In this document: in pieces, positions 50,259 to 58,961 of the stretch
How the letters are laid out: each line of letters opens with the position of its first letter
Position numbering within the stretch: position 1 is the stretch's first letter
Source of the DNA: Mycobacterium gordonae
Lineage (GTDB): Bacteria > Actinomycetota > Actinomycetes > Mycobacteriales > Mycobacteriaceae
Length of the DNA: 64,000 nt
Direction of reading: 5' to 3'
Assembly: GCF_002101675.1 (NCBI RefSeq)
Contig: NZ_LQOY01000080.1
Coordinates: 33,666 to 97,665 of the forward strand
Notes under the pieces: generated by a model
The model's database searches: none
The model's input: only the letters and a program-made list of their open reading frames with translations
What the model was told of the DNA's origin: nothing
Program-made: the position numbers and the translations under genes

Positions 50259-50635
50259 TGGGCGTGGTGCGCACCGCACGCGAGGTGGTGGAGCTCTACA
50301 ACCTGGTGGTCTGGAACGAACACGATCTAGATCTAGCCGCAGAGTTGTTCGCTGACAACGTGATCCGGCACGGAGTCAGTGAGGCGCACTGTTTGACCCA
50401 CGACGAGGCGGTGCAACGCGTCGCCGACATGTGGCAGGTGTGTGACTCGCTGCACTTCGACCTCAATATCGTCGTTGCCGGTGATGACGGCGAGCACGTC
50501 GCCATCGTCTACGACTCGACCATCTTGGCCAACGACGCGGAAACCAACGTCGCCAGCATCGAGGTGTTCCGCGTCGTCGATGGCAGGATCGCCGAAGTCT
50601 GGAATTGCGGCTACCAGCAAGGGGTTTGGACGTGA
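50258..50635 (+). CDS. NTF2/SnoaL-like polyketide cyclase-fold protein
   Basis: 125 residues. TAREVVELYNLVVWNEHDLDLAAELFADNVIRHG at the start and FRVVDGRIAEVWNCGYQQGVW at the end are the SnoaL-like signature (alpha+beta cone). Such proteins in catabolic clusters act as isomerases, hydratases or dehydratases with an Asp/His pair. Reaction unknown. Coupled at both ends (TAATG and GTGA overlaps). Confidence 0.85.
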   Translation: MGVVRTAREVVELYNLVVWNEHDLDLAAELFADNVIRHGVSEAHCLTHDEAVQRVADMWQVCDSLHFDLNIVVAGDDGEHVAIVYDSTILANDAETNVASIEVFRVVDGRIAEVWNCGYQQGVWT

Positions 50636-51669
50636 CTGAACGGGTGCTCGACGAACTGGGCTACTACCTGCTGGCCGGGGCGGGTGGTGAGGGGCCGGCG
50701 ACGTTGATGGACGAGGCGCGCCGCGGCGAAGAGCTCGGCTTCGGCACCGCGTTCATCTCGGAACGCTGGAATGTCAAGGAGGCGTCGTCTTTGGTCGGAG
50801 CGGCGTGCGCGGTCACCACCCGCATGCAGATCGCCACTGCCGCAACGAATCACAACACGCGCCATCCGCTGATCACCGGATCGTGGGCGACTACCATGCA
50901 CCGGCTCTCCGGTGGCCGGTTCACGTTGGGGATCGGGCGCGGCATCGCCGCGATCTACGGGGCGTTCGGCATTCCGGCGGTCACCACGGCGCAGATGGAG
51001 GACTGGGCTCACGTGATGCGCCGGTTGTGGCACGGCGAGGTGATTTTCAACCACGACGGGCCGATGGGCAAGTATCCGATCCTGTTCCTGGACCGGGACT
51101 TCGACGAGGACATCCGGCTGGCGCTGGTGGCTTTCGGTCCCAAGACGCTGGCGCTGGGTGGTCGGGCATTCGACGACGTCATCCTGCATACCTACTTCAC
51201 GCCCGAGACGCTGCAGCGCTGTGTGGCGACGGTGAAGTCGGCGGCGGAGAAGGCGGGCCGCGACCCGGACAGCGTGCGGGTGTGGTCGTGCTTCGCCACC
51301 GTCGGTGATCACCTGCCCGAGCCGCTGCGGTTGAAGAAGACCGTCGCCCGGCTGGCGACCTACCTGCAGGGCTACGGCGATCTGCTGGTGCAGACCAACA
51401 ACTGGGATCCCCTGGTGCTGCAGCGGTTTCGCGAGGACCCGGTGGTCACGTCGATTGCCGGTGGGATCGATCACAAGGCCACGTCGGAACAGATCGAGCA
51501 CATCGCGACGCTGATTCCCGACGAATGGCTGGAGCCCTCGGCCACGGGGTCCGCGCAGCAGTGCGCCCAGCGGATTCGCCGCGAATTCGACTACGGCGCC
51601 GACGCGGTGATCCTGCACGGCGCCACGCCCGAGGAGCTACAGCCCGTCGTCGCGGCCTACCGCGGGTAG
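50632..51669 (+). CDS. LLM-class F420-dependent oxidoreductase (MSMEG_2249-like, TIGR03857 type)
   Basis: 345 residues from GTG 50632, overlapping the NTF2-like stop (GTGA). Luciferase-like TIM barrel: LGFGTAFISERWN, TRMQIATAATNHNTRHPLI, LSGGRFTLGIGRG. The mycobacterial subgroup is F420-linked rather than FMN-linked. Probably oxidises or reduces a pathway intermediate. Ends 3 bp before repeat copy D. Confidence 0.87.
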   Translation: MTERVLDELGYYLLAGAGGEGPATLMDEARRGEELGFGTAFISERWNVKEASSLVGAACAVTTRMQIATAATNHNTRHPLITGSWATTMHRLSGGRFTLGIGRGIAAIYGAFGIPAVTTAQMEDWAHVMRRLWHGEVIFNHDGPMGKYPILFLDRDFDEDIRLALVAFGPKTLALGGRAFDDVILHTYFTPETLQRCVATVKSAAEKAGRDPDSVRVWSCFATVGDHLPEPLRLKKTVARLATYLQGYGDLLVQTNNWDPLVLQRFREDPVVTSIAGGIDHKATSEQIEHIATLIPDEWLEPSATGSAQQCAQRIRREFDYGADAVILHGATPEELQPVVAAYRG

Positions 51670-51671
51670 CG

Positions 51672-51735
51672 GCGCGAGCAGACGCAAAAGCACCCGGGAG
51701 CGGCCGCTCCCCGGGGCTTTTGCGTCTGCTCGCGC
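51672..51735. terminator. Long palindromic repeat / bidirectional terminator, copy D
   Basis: The best-preserved copy: perfect 20-bp arms, GCGCGAGCAGACGCAAAAGC (51672-51691) and GCTTTTGCGTCTGCTCGCGC (51716-51735), loop 24 nt that itself pairs (CCCGGGAGCGG/CCGCTCCCCGGGG-like). Located between convergent LLM oxidoreductase and acyl-CoA carboxylase genes; A and T runs on each strand suit termination in both directions. Confidence 0.8.
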
Positions 51736-51744
51736 AACCGAACG

Positions 51745-53241
51745 CTAGGGCAGGATCACCGTGCGGGAGACTGGCTCCGCGGCGATCTGCCGGGACGAGA
51801 GCGCGCGCTGCAGCGAGGCCAGTAGCGCGTCGCGGGTCTCCCGCGGGTCGATCAGCTCGTCGAACCCGAAGCCTTCGGCCGAGCGGAACGAAGCCTGCAA
51901 CTCGGCGTCGCGCAGCTTGGCGGTCAGGTCCTCACCCGCGTGCGAGGCACGACTGAGTGCGGCCGCGCTCATGGCTCCCATCGTGGCGCCGGGATAGGCG
52001 AACGTGGCCGACTGGTGGTCGAAGCCGAGCAAAGACATCACCATCGAGCCGAAGCCGTAGGCCTTGCGCAACGTGAGATGCAGTTTGATCGTCGTGGCGG
52101 CGGTTTGTGCGGCGAACATCCGCCCGCCGGCGCGCAGCACGCCGCTGCGCTCGGAGCGGCTGCCGGGCAGCATTCCCGGGTTGTCGGCCATGAAGACGAT
52201 GGGCAGGTGGAAAGAGTCGGCCACCAGGATGAAATGGGCGGCCTTGTCTGCGGCAGCGGCGTCGATCGACCCGGCCAGCACCTGCGGCTGGTTGGCGACG
52301 ACGGCGACGGGGTGCCCGCCCAGATGCGCCAGTGCGCAGATGATCGCTTTACCGAATGACGGTTGCACTTCGAACCAGTCGGGCCGGTCGAAGACCACGT
52401 CGAGCACCGCCCGGATGTCGTAGACGCGGCGATTGTCACGGGAGACGATGTTGAGCAACTCCGGAGTCGGCCGCGGCGCCGTTGTGTCGTCGGGGGGCAG
52501 GCTGGCCGGGTATGACCAGGCGCTCGCCGGGAAATAGGACAGGTAGCGGCGAATCTCGTCGAGCACGGTTTCGTCGTCCTCGGCGACGTTGTGGATCACT
52601 CCGCTGGGCAGGGCCACGTCCGGGCCACCCAGATCCTCCTTCGAAATGTCCTCTCCCGTCGACTCTTTCACCACCGGCGGCCCCGCGGTGAAGATGGTCC
52701 CGTGCCGGCTCATGATGCGGAAGTCGCAGACCGGGGCCACCAGGGCACCGTGTCCGGCCGAGGGCCCCAGCACCGCGGCAACCGTCGGGACCCGCCCCGA
52801 ACACTGCGTCTGGGCCAGCAGGTCGGTGGGTGTGCGCCCGTAGTGGCCGCCGGTGGGCCGGAAACCCGCGCCGTCGAGCAGCATCACCAACGGAACCCGG
52901 TCGCGCACAGCCAGTTCGGCAATCCGGTAGCGCTTGGAATTGCCGCCGGGCCCGATGGTTCCCGCCAGCGTCGTGAAGTCCTCCGCGCCCACCAGCACCG
53001 GCTTTCCGTGCACCAGGCCCGAACCGGTGACGATCGCGTCGGCGGCGACGTCGCCACCGACCAGGGTGCCGATTTCCCGGAACGTACCGGGGTCGAGGAG
53101 CCGCTCGACACGGGCCCGCGCGTCCAGTTTGCCTTTGCCGCGGTGCTTGTCGAGGCGCTCGGGCCCACCCATGCCGCGCGAGTGCCGGCGGCGACGGTCG
53201 AGGTCGTCGAGGGTCTCCTGCCAGTCTTGGGAGTTGGCCAT
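51745..53241 (-). CDS. Acyl-CoA carboxylase, carboxyltransferase (beta) subunit
   Basis: 498 residues from ATG 53241, GAGG 9 bp upstream. Carboxyltransferase fold: LDKHRGKGKLDARARVERLLDPGTFREIG, GGGSGG-type replaced by GAGFRPTGGHYGRT, AVLGPSAGHGALVAP, GPPVVKESTGEDISKEDLGG and the C-terminal GSMVMSLLGFD, YPGATMGAMSAAA. Biotin-dependent carboxylation of an acyl-CoA; propionyl-, methylcrotonyl- or geranyl-CoA-like substrates are possible. No biotin-carboxylase alpha subunit gene adjoins it in this window. Confidence 0.87.
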   Translation of the reverse strand: MANSQDWQETLDDLDRRRRHSRGMGGPERLDKHRGKGKLDARARVERLLDPGTFREIGTLVGGDVAADAIVTGSGLVHGKPVLVGAEDFTTLAGTIGPGGNSKRYRIAELAVRDRVPLVMLLDGAGFRPTGGHYGRTPTDLLAQTQCSGRVPTVAAVLGPSAGHGALVAPVCDFRIMSRHGTIFTAGPPVVKESTGEDISKEDLGGPDVALPSGVIHNVAEDDETVLDEIRRYLSYFPASAWSYPASLPPDDTTAPRPTPELLNIVSRDNRRVYDIRAVLDVVFDRPDWFEVQPSFGKAIICALAHLGGHPVAVVANQPQVLAGSIDAAAADKAAHFILVADSFHLPIVFMADNPGMLPGSRSERSGVLRAGGRMFAAQTAATTIKLHLTLRKAYGFGSMVMSLLGFDHQSATFAYPGATMGAMSAAALSRASHAGEDLTAKLRDAELQASFRSAEGFGFDELIDPRETRDALLASLQRALSSRQIAAEPVSRTVILP

Positions 53242-53287
53242 GCTTGTGGTCCTCACTCGCTACTGGGCGCTCGGTGTCTGCTGAAGT

Positions 53288-53339
53288 GCTCACTGTAGCG
53301 CCGCGTTGACGTTGACCCTACCGAATTGCTTACTGTAGC
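53288..53339. promoter_or_regulatory. Two direct repeats between divergent carboxylase and LLM genes
   Basis: GCTCACTGTAGC (53288-53299) and GCTTACTGTAGC (53328-53339), 11 of 12 bases equal, centres 40 bp apart (about four helical turns). The second ends 9 bp before the LLM ATG and TACTGT could be its -10 element, giving a nearly leaderless mRNA. Confidence 0.55.
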
Positions 53340-53348
53340 TTTCCCCCT

Positions 53349-54368
53349 ATGGTGTGTGGGGGCCTCAAGATCGACGGTGGCATACCCAACCGGCTGGATC
53401 AGGTGGTCGAGGCGGCCGGTGCCCTGGAAGCGCAGGGCTACGACGGCGGGTGGACCGCCGAGACGAGCCACGACCCGTTTCTGCCGCTGCTGCTGGCCGC
53501 CGAGCACACCTCACGGATCGAGTTGGGCACCAACATCGCCGTGGCCTTTGCCCGCAACCCGATGACCGTCGCGAACCTGGGCTGGGACCTGCAGGCCTAC
53601 TCGCAGGGGCGGTTCGTCCTCGGGCTGGGCACCCAGATTCAGGCTCACATCGAGAAGCGGTTCAGCATGCCGTGGAGCCATCCGGCACGGCGGATGCGCG
53701 AGTTCGTGGCCGCGATGCAGGCGATCTGGTCGGCCTGGAAGGACGGCACCAAACTCCGGTTCGAGGGCGACTTCTACACCCACAAGATCATGACCCCGAT
53801 GTTCACCCCGGAGCCCAACCCGTACCCGCTGCCGAAGGTCTTTCTCGCCGCGGTCGGCGAGGCGATGACCGAAATGTGCGGCGAGGTCGCCGACGGGCAT
53901 CTCGGTCACCCGATGGTGTCCAAGCGCTACCTCACCGACGTGACGCTCCCGATCCTGCGGCGCGGACTCGAGCGTTCCGGTCGCGACCGCAGCGACTTCG
54001 AGGTGTCGGCCGAGGTGATGGTCGCCACCGGCACCAACGAGGACGAGCTGAGAACCGCCATGGCGGCTACCCGAAAACAGATCGCGTTCTACGGCTCCAC
54101 CCCCGCCTACCGCAAGGTGCTCGAGCTGCACGGGTGGGGTGACCTGCATGAGGAGCTGCACCGCCTTTCCAAGGAGGGTGAGTGGAACACCATGGGATCG
54201 CTGATCGACGACGAGATGCTCGCGACGTTCGCGGTGGTGAGCCAGGCCAACGAGGTCGGCTCCGCCCTGCGCGCCAGGTGCGAGGGCGTGGCGGACCGGG
54301 TGCTGCCGATCTTCTACGCAGCCTCCAATGACTGTATCCGCCTGGCGCTGAAGGAGTTTCGCCGGTGA
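53349..54368 (+). CDS. LLM-class F420-dependent oxidoreductase (MSMEG_2256-like, TIGR03617 type)
   Basis: 339 residues from ATG 53349. QGYDGGWTAETSHDPFLPLLLAAEHTSRIELGTNIAVAFAR and LQAYSQGRFVLGLGTQIQAHIEKRFSMPW are characteristic of this mycobacterial luciferase-like group. Uses F420 probably. First of five co-directional genes (LLM, CYP, SDR, VOC, SDR); start of the P450 overlaps its stop (GTGA). Confidence 0.88.
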   Translation: MVCGGLKIDGGIPNRLDQVVEAAGALEAQGYDGGWTAETSHDPFLPLLLAAEHTSRIELGTNIAVAFARNPMTVANLGWDLQAYSQGRFVLGLGTQIQAHIEKRFSMPWSHPARRMREFVAAMQAIWSAWKDGTKLRFEGDFYTHKIMTPMFTPEPNPYPLPKVFLAAVGEAMTEMCGEVADGHLGHPMVSKRYLTDVTLPILRRGLERSGRDRSDFEVSAEVMVATGTNEDELRTAMAATRKQIAFYGSTPAYRKVLELHGWGDLHEELHRLSKEGEWNTMGSLIDDEMLATFAVVSQANEVGSALRARCEGVADRVLPIFYAASNDCIRLALKEFRR

Positions 54369-55600
54369 GCGCCCCCACCATGAATGAGGCCGCGAAGTTG
54401 TTGGCGGATCCTCAGGCCTACACCGACGAGCGTCGGCTGCATGCGGCTCTCACCCATCTGCGGGCCAAGGCGCCGGTGTGCCGCGTCGACGCACCGGGCT
54501 ACCGCCCCTTCTGGGCGATCACCAGGTACGCCGACGTCATGGACATCGAGCGCAACAACGAGCTGTTCACCAACTGGCCGCGGCCGGTACTGGCGACCAT
54601 CGAGGGTGACGAGTTGCAGACGGCCTCCGGCGTGCGCACCCTCATCCATCTCGACGACCCGCAACACCGGGTGGTGCGTGCCATCGGTTCGGACTGGTTT
54701 CGCCCGAAAGCCATGCGCGCGCTCAAGATTCGCGTCGACGAGTTGGCCAGGATGTACGTCGACAAGATGCAGGCGGCCGGCCCGCAGTGCGACTTCGTCC
54801 AGGAGGTTGCGGTCAATTTCCCGCTGTACGTGATCATGTCGCTGCTCGGGATACCGGAGACTGACTTCCGGCGCATGCTCAAGCTGACACAGGAACTGTT
54901 CGGCAGCGACGACAGCGAATACAAGCGCGGCGCCACGGCCGAGGACCAATTGCCGGCGCTGCTGGACATGTTTACCTACTTCAACGGTGTCACCGCCGCG
55001 CGCCGCGAACACCCCACCGAAGATCTGGCGTCCGCCATCGCCAACGCGCGCATCGACGGCGAACCGCTGTCGGATATCGAGACGGTGTCCTACTACCTGA
55101 TCGTCGCCACCGCCGGTCACGACACTACCAGCGCCACCATTTCCGGTGGGCTGCATGCGCTTCTGGAAAACCCCGACCAGCTGCACCGGCTGCGGGAGAA
55201 CCTCGACCTGATGCCGCGGGCCACCGAGGAAATGATCCGCTGGGTCACGCCCGTCCGGCATTTCATGCGGACCGCTGCCCACGACACCGCGGTGCGCGGG
55301 GTGCCCATAGCGGCCGGCGAATCGGTGCTGCTGTCTTACGTGTCGGCCAACCGCGACGAGGACGTGTTCGACGAGCCGTTCCACTTCGACGTCGGGCGCG
55401 AGCCCAACAAACATGTGGCGTTCGGATATGGCGTGCACTTCTGCATGGGAGCGGCGCTGGCCCGAATGGAGGTGGCCAGCTTCTTCACCGAGTTGCTGCC
55501 CCGGCTGCAGTCCATCGAGCTGGCCGGCGATCCGCAACTCGTGGCCGCGACGTTCGTGGGAGGTCTCAAGCACCTGCCGGTCCGGTACACGCTGTCCTAG
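54365..55600 (+). CDS. Cytochrome P450
   Basis: 411 residues from GTG 54365. I-helix ATAGHDTTSATI, ExxR in ATEEMIRW, and heme loop FGYGVHFCMGAALARME with Cys ligand. Soluble bacterial class I P450 with no membrane anchor. Hydroxylates a hydrophobic substrate with electrons from a ferredoxin; the ferredoxin here might be the Rieske protein at 60314. Coupled with the LLM oxidoreductase and followed by an SDR, suggesting hydroxylation and then alcohol oxidation. Confidence 0.93.
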   Translation: MSAPTMNEAAKLLADPQAYTDERRLHAALTHLRAKAPVCRVDAPGYRPFWAITRYADVMDIERNNELFTNWPRPVLATIEGDELQTASGVRTLIHLDDPQHRVVRAIGSDWFRPKAMRALKIRVDELARMYVDKMQAAGPQCDFVQEVAVNFPLYVIMSLLGIPETDFRRMLKLTQELFGSDDSEYKRGATAEDQLPALLDMFTYFNGVTAARREHPTEDLASAIANARIDGEPLSDIETVSYYLIVATAGHDTTSATISGGLHALLENPDQLHRLRENLDLMPRATEEMIRWVTPVRHFMRTAAHDTAVRGVPIAAGESVLLSYVSANRDEDVFDEPFHFDVGREPNKHVAFGYGVHFCMGAALARMEVASFFTELLPRLQSIELAGDPQLVAATFVGGLKHLPVRYTLS

Positions 55601-55612
55601 GATGCGATCGAT

Positions 55613-56446
55613 ATGACGCGCAGGACGATTGTGATCACGGGCGCCAGTGACGGTATCGGCGCCGCGGCCGCGCGGCAGCTCACGCGCAGCGGCGCACACG
55701 TCGTCGTGGTGGGCCGCTCGCAGAGCAAGACCACCAGAGTGGCCGAGGAACTCGGTGCGGATTGCTACGTGGCCGACTTCGCGGAGCTGTCCCAGGTGCG
55801 GGCATTGGCGGACAAGATCCGCTGCGAGTACTCCCGCATCGACGTGCTGGCCAACAACGCCGGCGGCATGTGCCGGGAGCTCACGATGACCGCCGATGGT
55901 CTCGAGAAGACCTACCAGGTCAACTACCTGGCGCCCTTCCTGCTCACCACGCAGCTGCTGGACCTGCTCGTCGACTCCCGCGCGACCGTCGTCAACACCA
56001 CCAGCTCCTCGCAACGGATGCTGCCCCGGGTCACTATCGGCGATCTGGAGCGCACCGCGACGCGGCGTCCGAGCGTGGCGTATGCCCTCACCAAATTGGC
56101 AATAGTGTTGTTCACCAAGGAATTACACCGCCGCTACCACGACAGCGGGGTGTCGGCGGCGACGTTCCACCCGGGGTATGTCAATTCCAACTTCGGTGAC
56201 GCCTCAGGATCGCGGTTCCTGCTGTTCATGAAGAACCGGGTCCCGGTGACGGCTCGCTTCACCGCCACCCCGGACCAGGGCGCCGCACAACTGGTGTGGC
56301 TTGCGTCAAGCACCCCGGGTGTCGACTGGCAGTCAGGTGAGTACTACTCCAAGCACAAGGTCTGCAAGGCCAACCGCGCGGCCTACGACCCGGTGCTGGC
56401 CGGCCAACTCTGGGATCGCACCCTGGCCACACTGGCCCGGGGTTAG
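55613..56446 (+). CDS. Short-chain dehydrogenase/reductase
   Basis: 277 residues, ATG 55613. TGASDGIGAAAARQL cofactor loop, NNAGG, NTTSSSQR serine and VAYALTKLA (Tyr and Lys of YxxxK). The C-terminal region DWQSGEYYSKHKVCKANRAAYDP resembles retinol-dehydrogenase-like SDRs. Likely NADP-dependent alcohol or ketone conversion of the P450 product. Confidence 0.88.
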   Translation: MTRRTIVITGASDGIGAAAARQLTRSGAHVVVVGRSQSKTTRVAEELGADCYVADFAELSQVRALADKIRCEYSRIDVLANNAGGMCRELTMTADGLEKTYQVNYLAPFLLTTQLLDLLVDSRATVVNTTSSSQRMLPRVTIGDLERTATRRPSVAYALTKLAIVLFTKELHRRYHDSGVSAATFHPGYVNSNFGDASGSRFLLFMKNRVPVTARFTATPDQGAAQLVWLASSTPGVDWQSGEYYSKHKVCKANRAAYDPVLAGQLWDRTLATLARG

Positions 56447-56483
56447 GGTCGCCGTCCGGCGATCGTGCCGGAGGCGGTAATAC

Positions 56484-56951
56484 TTGGATGCGCTACCGGA
56501 AGGGGATTTCGTGCTGGGTGTTCATCACGCCGCCATCTGTACCGCCGATGTCGGGCGCTCGCTGCGCTTCTGGAGGGACGGGCTGGGGTTGACCGAATTG
56601 TTCGATCACACCTTCACCGGTGACTGGCCGGAATTGTTCGGTGCCAAGACCGATCAGTTGAGATCGATCTTCCTGGGAGACCCGCAGGCGCCCGACGGCG
56701 GCATCGTCGAGTTGGTGGAGTTGCCCGGCGCCGACGAGGCCCCCCGCGAGCCGTCCGGGCCGCGGCACGGCTTCTTCCTCCTGTCCCTGCAGCGCGAGGT
56801 GGCCTCGACCCTGTCCACGCTGGCGGACCTGGGCTTCACCGACGGCGTCCGGCAGATCACCATGCCCGCCCCGGCGGGCAAGACCGTACCGATGGCGGTG
56901 ATCACCGCGCCGGACGGTGTGCTGGTCGAGTTGATCGGACCCGCGGCGTGA
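56484..56951 (+). CDS. VOC-family (glyoxalase/dioxygenase-fold) protein
   Basis: 155 residues from TTG 56484 (GGAGG 9 bp upstream); GTG 56511 with AAGGGGA is an equally good start and begins at the fold itself (VLGVHHAAICTADVGRSLRFW). Ends ITAPDGVLVELIGP with the second metal Glu; His in GVHHAAI is the first ligand. May isomerise, epimerise (methylmalonyl-CoA epimerase-like) or cleave an intermediate. GTGA overlap with the next SDR. Confidence 0.83.
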   Translation: MDALPEGDFVLGVHHAAICTADVGRSLRFWRDGLGLTELFDHTFTGDWPELFGAKTDQLRSIFLGDPQAPDGGIVELVELPGADEAPREPSGPRHGFFLLSLQREVASTLSTLADLGFTDGVRQITMPAPAGKTVPMAVITAPDGVLVELIGPAA

Positions 56952-57730
56952 GCGCCTCGGTGGCCCTGGTGACCGGCGGCGGGTCCGGGATCGGTCGGGA
57001 AACCGCCGTGATGCTGCGCGACGCCGGCCATGACGTCGTGGTGTGGGATGTCGCCGGCGGCGACATCGATTGCGATATCAGCGATCTCGATGCCGTGACG
57101 GCGGCGATGGAGCAAACCGTGCGCGAGCACGGGGTGCCCACCCGGGTGGTGGCGTCGGCCGGTATAGGTTCGTCCGGTCTGCTGCTGGCCATCGACCCCG
57201 CCGAATGGCAACGGGTGCTGGCCGTCAATCTGACCGGCACCTTCCACACGATCCGGGCGGCCGCGCAGGCCATGGTGGATGCCGAACTGGAAGGCTCGAT
57301 CGTCGTGGTGTCCAGCATCAGCGGGACGGTCGCGGACCGGGACATGGGTGCCTACTGCGTATCCAAGGCCGGCCTGGACATGCTGGTGAAGGTCGCGGCC
57401 GTCGAGTGGGGTGTGCACGGCATCCGGGTCAACGCCGTCGGGCCCGGCGTCACCCGAACCCCGATGCTGCCCGATGCCGAGAAGTGGCCCGCCTGGGTCG
57501 AGGGCATGTCGAAGCGGACCGCGCTGCGCCGGTTGGGGGAGCCCGGTGACGTGGCGCAGGCGATCGTCGGCGTTCTCGAAATGTCCTGGGTGACAGGACA
57601 AGTGCTGCACGCCGACGGCGGACTCTCGCTGCACAGCCCGATCGACGCCTACGGACAGGTCGAGAAGCTGATGCGGCTCAAGAAGCTGCAGGAACTGCAC
57701 AAGGCGAAGCAGCAGGCGACCGACGCCTAG
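56948..57730 (+). CDS. Short-chain dehydrogenase/reductase
   Basis: 260 residues from GTG 56948. TGGGSGIGRETAVML, VVWDVAGGDIDCDISD (cofactor-choosing Asp suggests NAD), VSSISGTVAD serine and GAYCVSKAG with YxxxK. Proline/glycine exit VNAVGPGVTRTPML. C-terminal tail is Lys-rich (KLMRLKKLQELHKAKQQ). Last gene of the LLM-CYP-SDR-VOC-SDR unit; converges with the alcohol dehydrogenase. Confidence 0.88.
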   Translation: MSASVALVTGGGSGIGRETAVMLRDAGHDVVVWDVAGGDIDCDISDLDAVTAAMEQTVREHGVPTRVVASAGIGSSGLLLAIDPAEWQRVLAVNLTGTFHTIRAAAQAMVDAELEGSIVVVSSISGTVADRDMGAYCVSKAGLDMLVKVAAVEWGVHGIRVNAVGPGVTRTPMLPDAEKWPAWVEGMSKRTALRRLGEPGDVAQAIVGVLEMSWVTGQVLHADGGLSLHSPIDAYGQVEKLMRLKKLQELHKAKQQATDA

Positions 57731-57747
57731 TCCGCGAGGGTGAACGC

Positions 57748-57777
57748 CACGACGCCCCACCGGCGCGTCGCGTCGTG
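57748..57777. terminator. Weak terminator-like hairpin between convergent genes
   Basis: CACGACG (57748-57754) and CGTCGTG (57771-57777), 16-nt loop, between the SDR and the alcohol dehydrogenase ends. No T-tract. Confidence 0.3.
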
Positions 57778-57803
57778 AGATTCCCACTCGGCGGCAAAGG
57801 GAA

Positions 57804-58961
57804 CTACGAAAGCCCGTAATCGATGACGCCCCGCACAATTTCACCGTTCAAGAGGTCGGCGTAGGCCTGATTGATGTCGTCGAGGCGATAGCGCCGGGTG
57901 ATCATCTCGTCGAGTTGCAGCTGCCCGGTCTGGTAGAGCCGGGCCAGCCGGGTGATGTCGGCCTTGCCGTTGCAGGAACCGAAGATGGTGCCTGCCAACG
58001 TCTTGTTCATCAGGATGAAGTCTTGCAGGTTGATGTTGACCGAATGCGTCAGCTGCGAGGTCATGCCGGTGAGCACACAGGTGCCGCCCTTGCGGGTCAG
58101 TGCCACGGCGTCGCGCACGTCGTCGGCGGTGATCAGCGACGGCGAGACCACCACCGAGTCGGCCATCACCCCGTAGGTCAGACCGCGGACCAGGTCGGTG
58201 GCCTCGGCCACCGACGCGACGCTGTGGGTGGCGCCGAACTGCAGGGCCGACTTCTGTTTGAACTCGACCGGGTCGACGGCGATGATCTGCGCCGCGCCGT
58301 TGATGCGGGCGCCCTGGATCGCTCCGGTGCCGATGCCGCCGGCCCCGATGACGACGACGGTGTCACCGCCGCGTACCCCCGCCCGGTTGGCGGCCGAGCC
58401 GTAACCGGTCGGAATCGCGCAGGATAGCAGGGCGCTGGGCACCAGCGGCAGCTCGCGCTCAATCTTGATCAGCGAATTCACCGATACCACAGTGTGTTTG
58501 GCGAATGCACCGACTTTCGCCAAGTGGCCCAACGGCTTACCGTCGGCGGTGTGATGACGGAAGGTGCCGTCGGTCGGCATTCCCGGGACCATGGTGCCCA
58601 TCCCGGTGTCGCAGAGGTACTCCATGCCGGTGGCGCACCAGCGGCACTGGCCGCACACGGCGACGAACGACATCACCACGTGGTCGCCCACCTCGAATTC
58701 GGTGACGCCAGGGCCGACTTCGCGCACGATGCCCGAACCCTCATGACCGCCGATCATCGGGAACATGGTCGGCAATCCCATGGCCTTCATCACCTCGTTG
58801 GGCGCCGACATGTCGCCCTTGAGGATGTGGTCGTCGGAGTGGCACAGTCCCGCCGCGGCCATTTCGACCAGGGCCTCGCCGGCCCGCGGTGCGTCGAGTT
58901 CGAAGTCTTCGACCGACCAGGGGCCGCCGATACCGTGCAGGATCGCCGCGCGGCTTTTCAT
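57804..58961 (-). CDS. NDMA-dependent-type zinc alcohol dehydrogenase
   Basis: 385 residues from ATG 58961. Catalytic zinc region GLCHSDDHILKG and GGHEGSGIV, structural-zinc cysteines CGQCRWCATGMEYLC, Rossmann GAGGIGTGAIQGARI, and FILMNKTLAGTIFGSCNGKADI, typical of the actinobacterial Rxyl_3153/NDMA-dependent group, which keeps its nicotinamide tightly bound and often uses mycofactocin as electron acceptor. Start overlaps the end of the P450 gene (ATGA), so it is co-transcribed and probably oxidises the P450 product. Confidence 0.9.
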   Translation of the reverse strand: MKSRAAILHGIGGPWSVEDFELDAPRAGEALVEMAAAGLCHSDDHILKGDMSAPNEVMKAMGLPTMFPMIGGHEGSGIVREVGPGVTEFEVGDHVVMSFVAVCGQCRWCATGMEYLCDTGMGTMVPGMPTDGTFRHHTADGKPLGHLAKVGAFAKHTVVSVNSLIKIERELPLVPSALLSCAIPTGYGSAANRAGVRGGDTVVVIGAGGIGTGAIQGARINGAAQIIAVDPVEFKQKSALQFGATHSVASVAEATDLVRGLTYGVMADSVVVSPSLITADDVRDAVALTRKGGTCVLTGMTSQLTHSVNINLQDFILMNKTLAGTIFGSCNGKADITRLARLYQTGQLQLDEMITRRYRLDDINQAYADLLNGEIVRGVIDYGLS

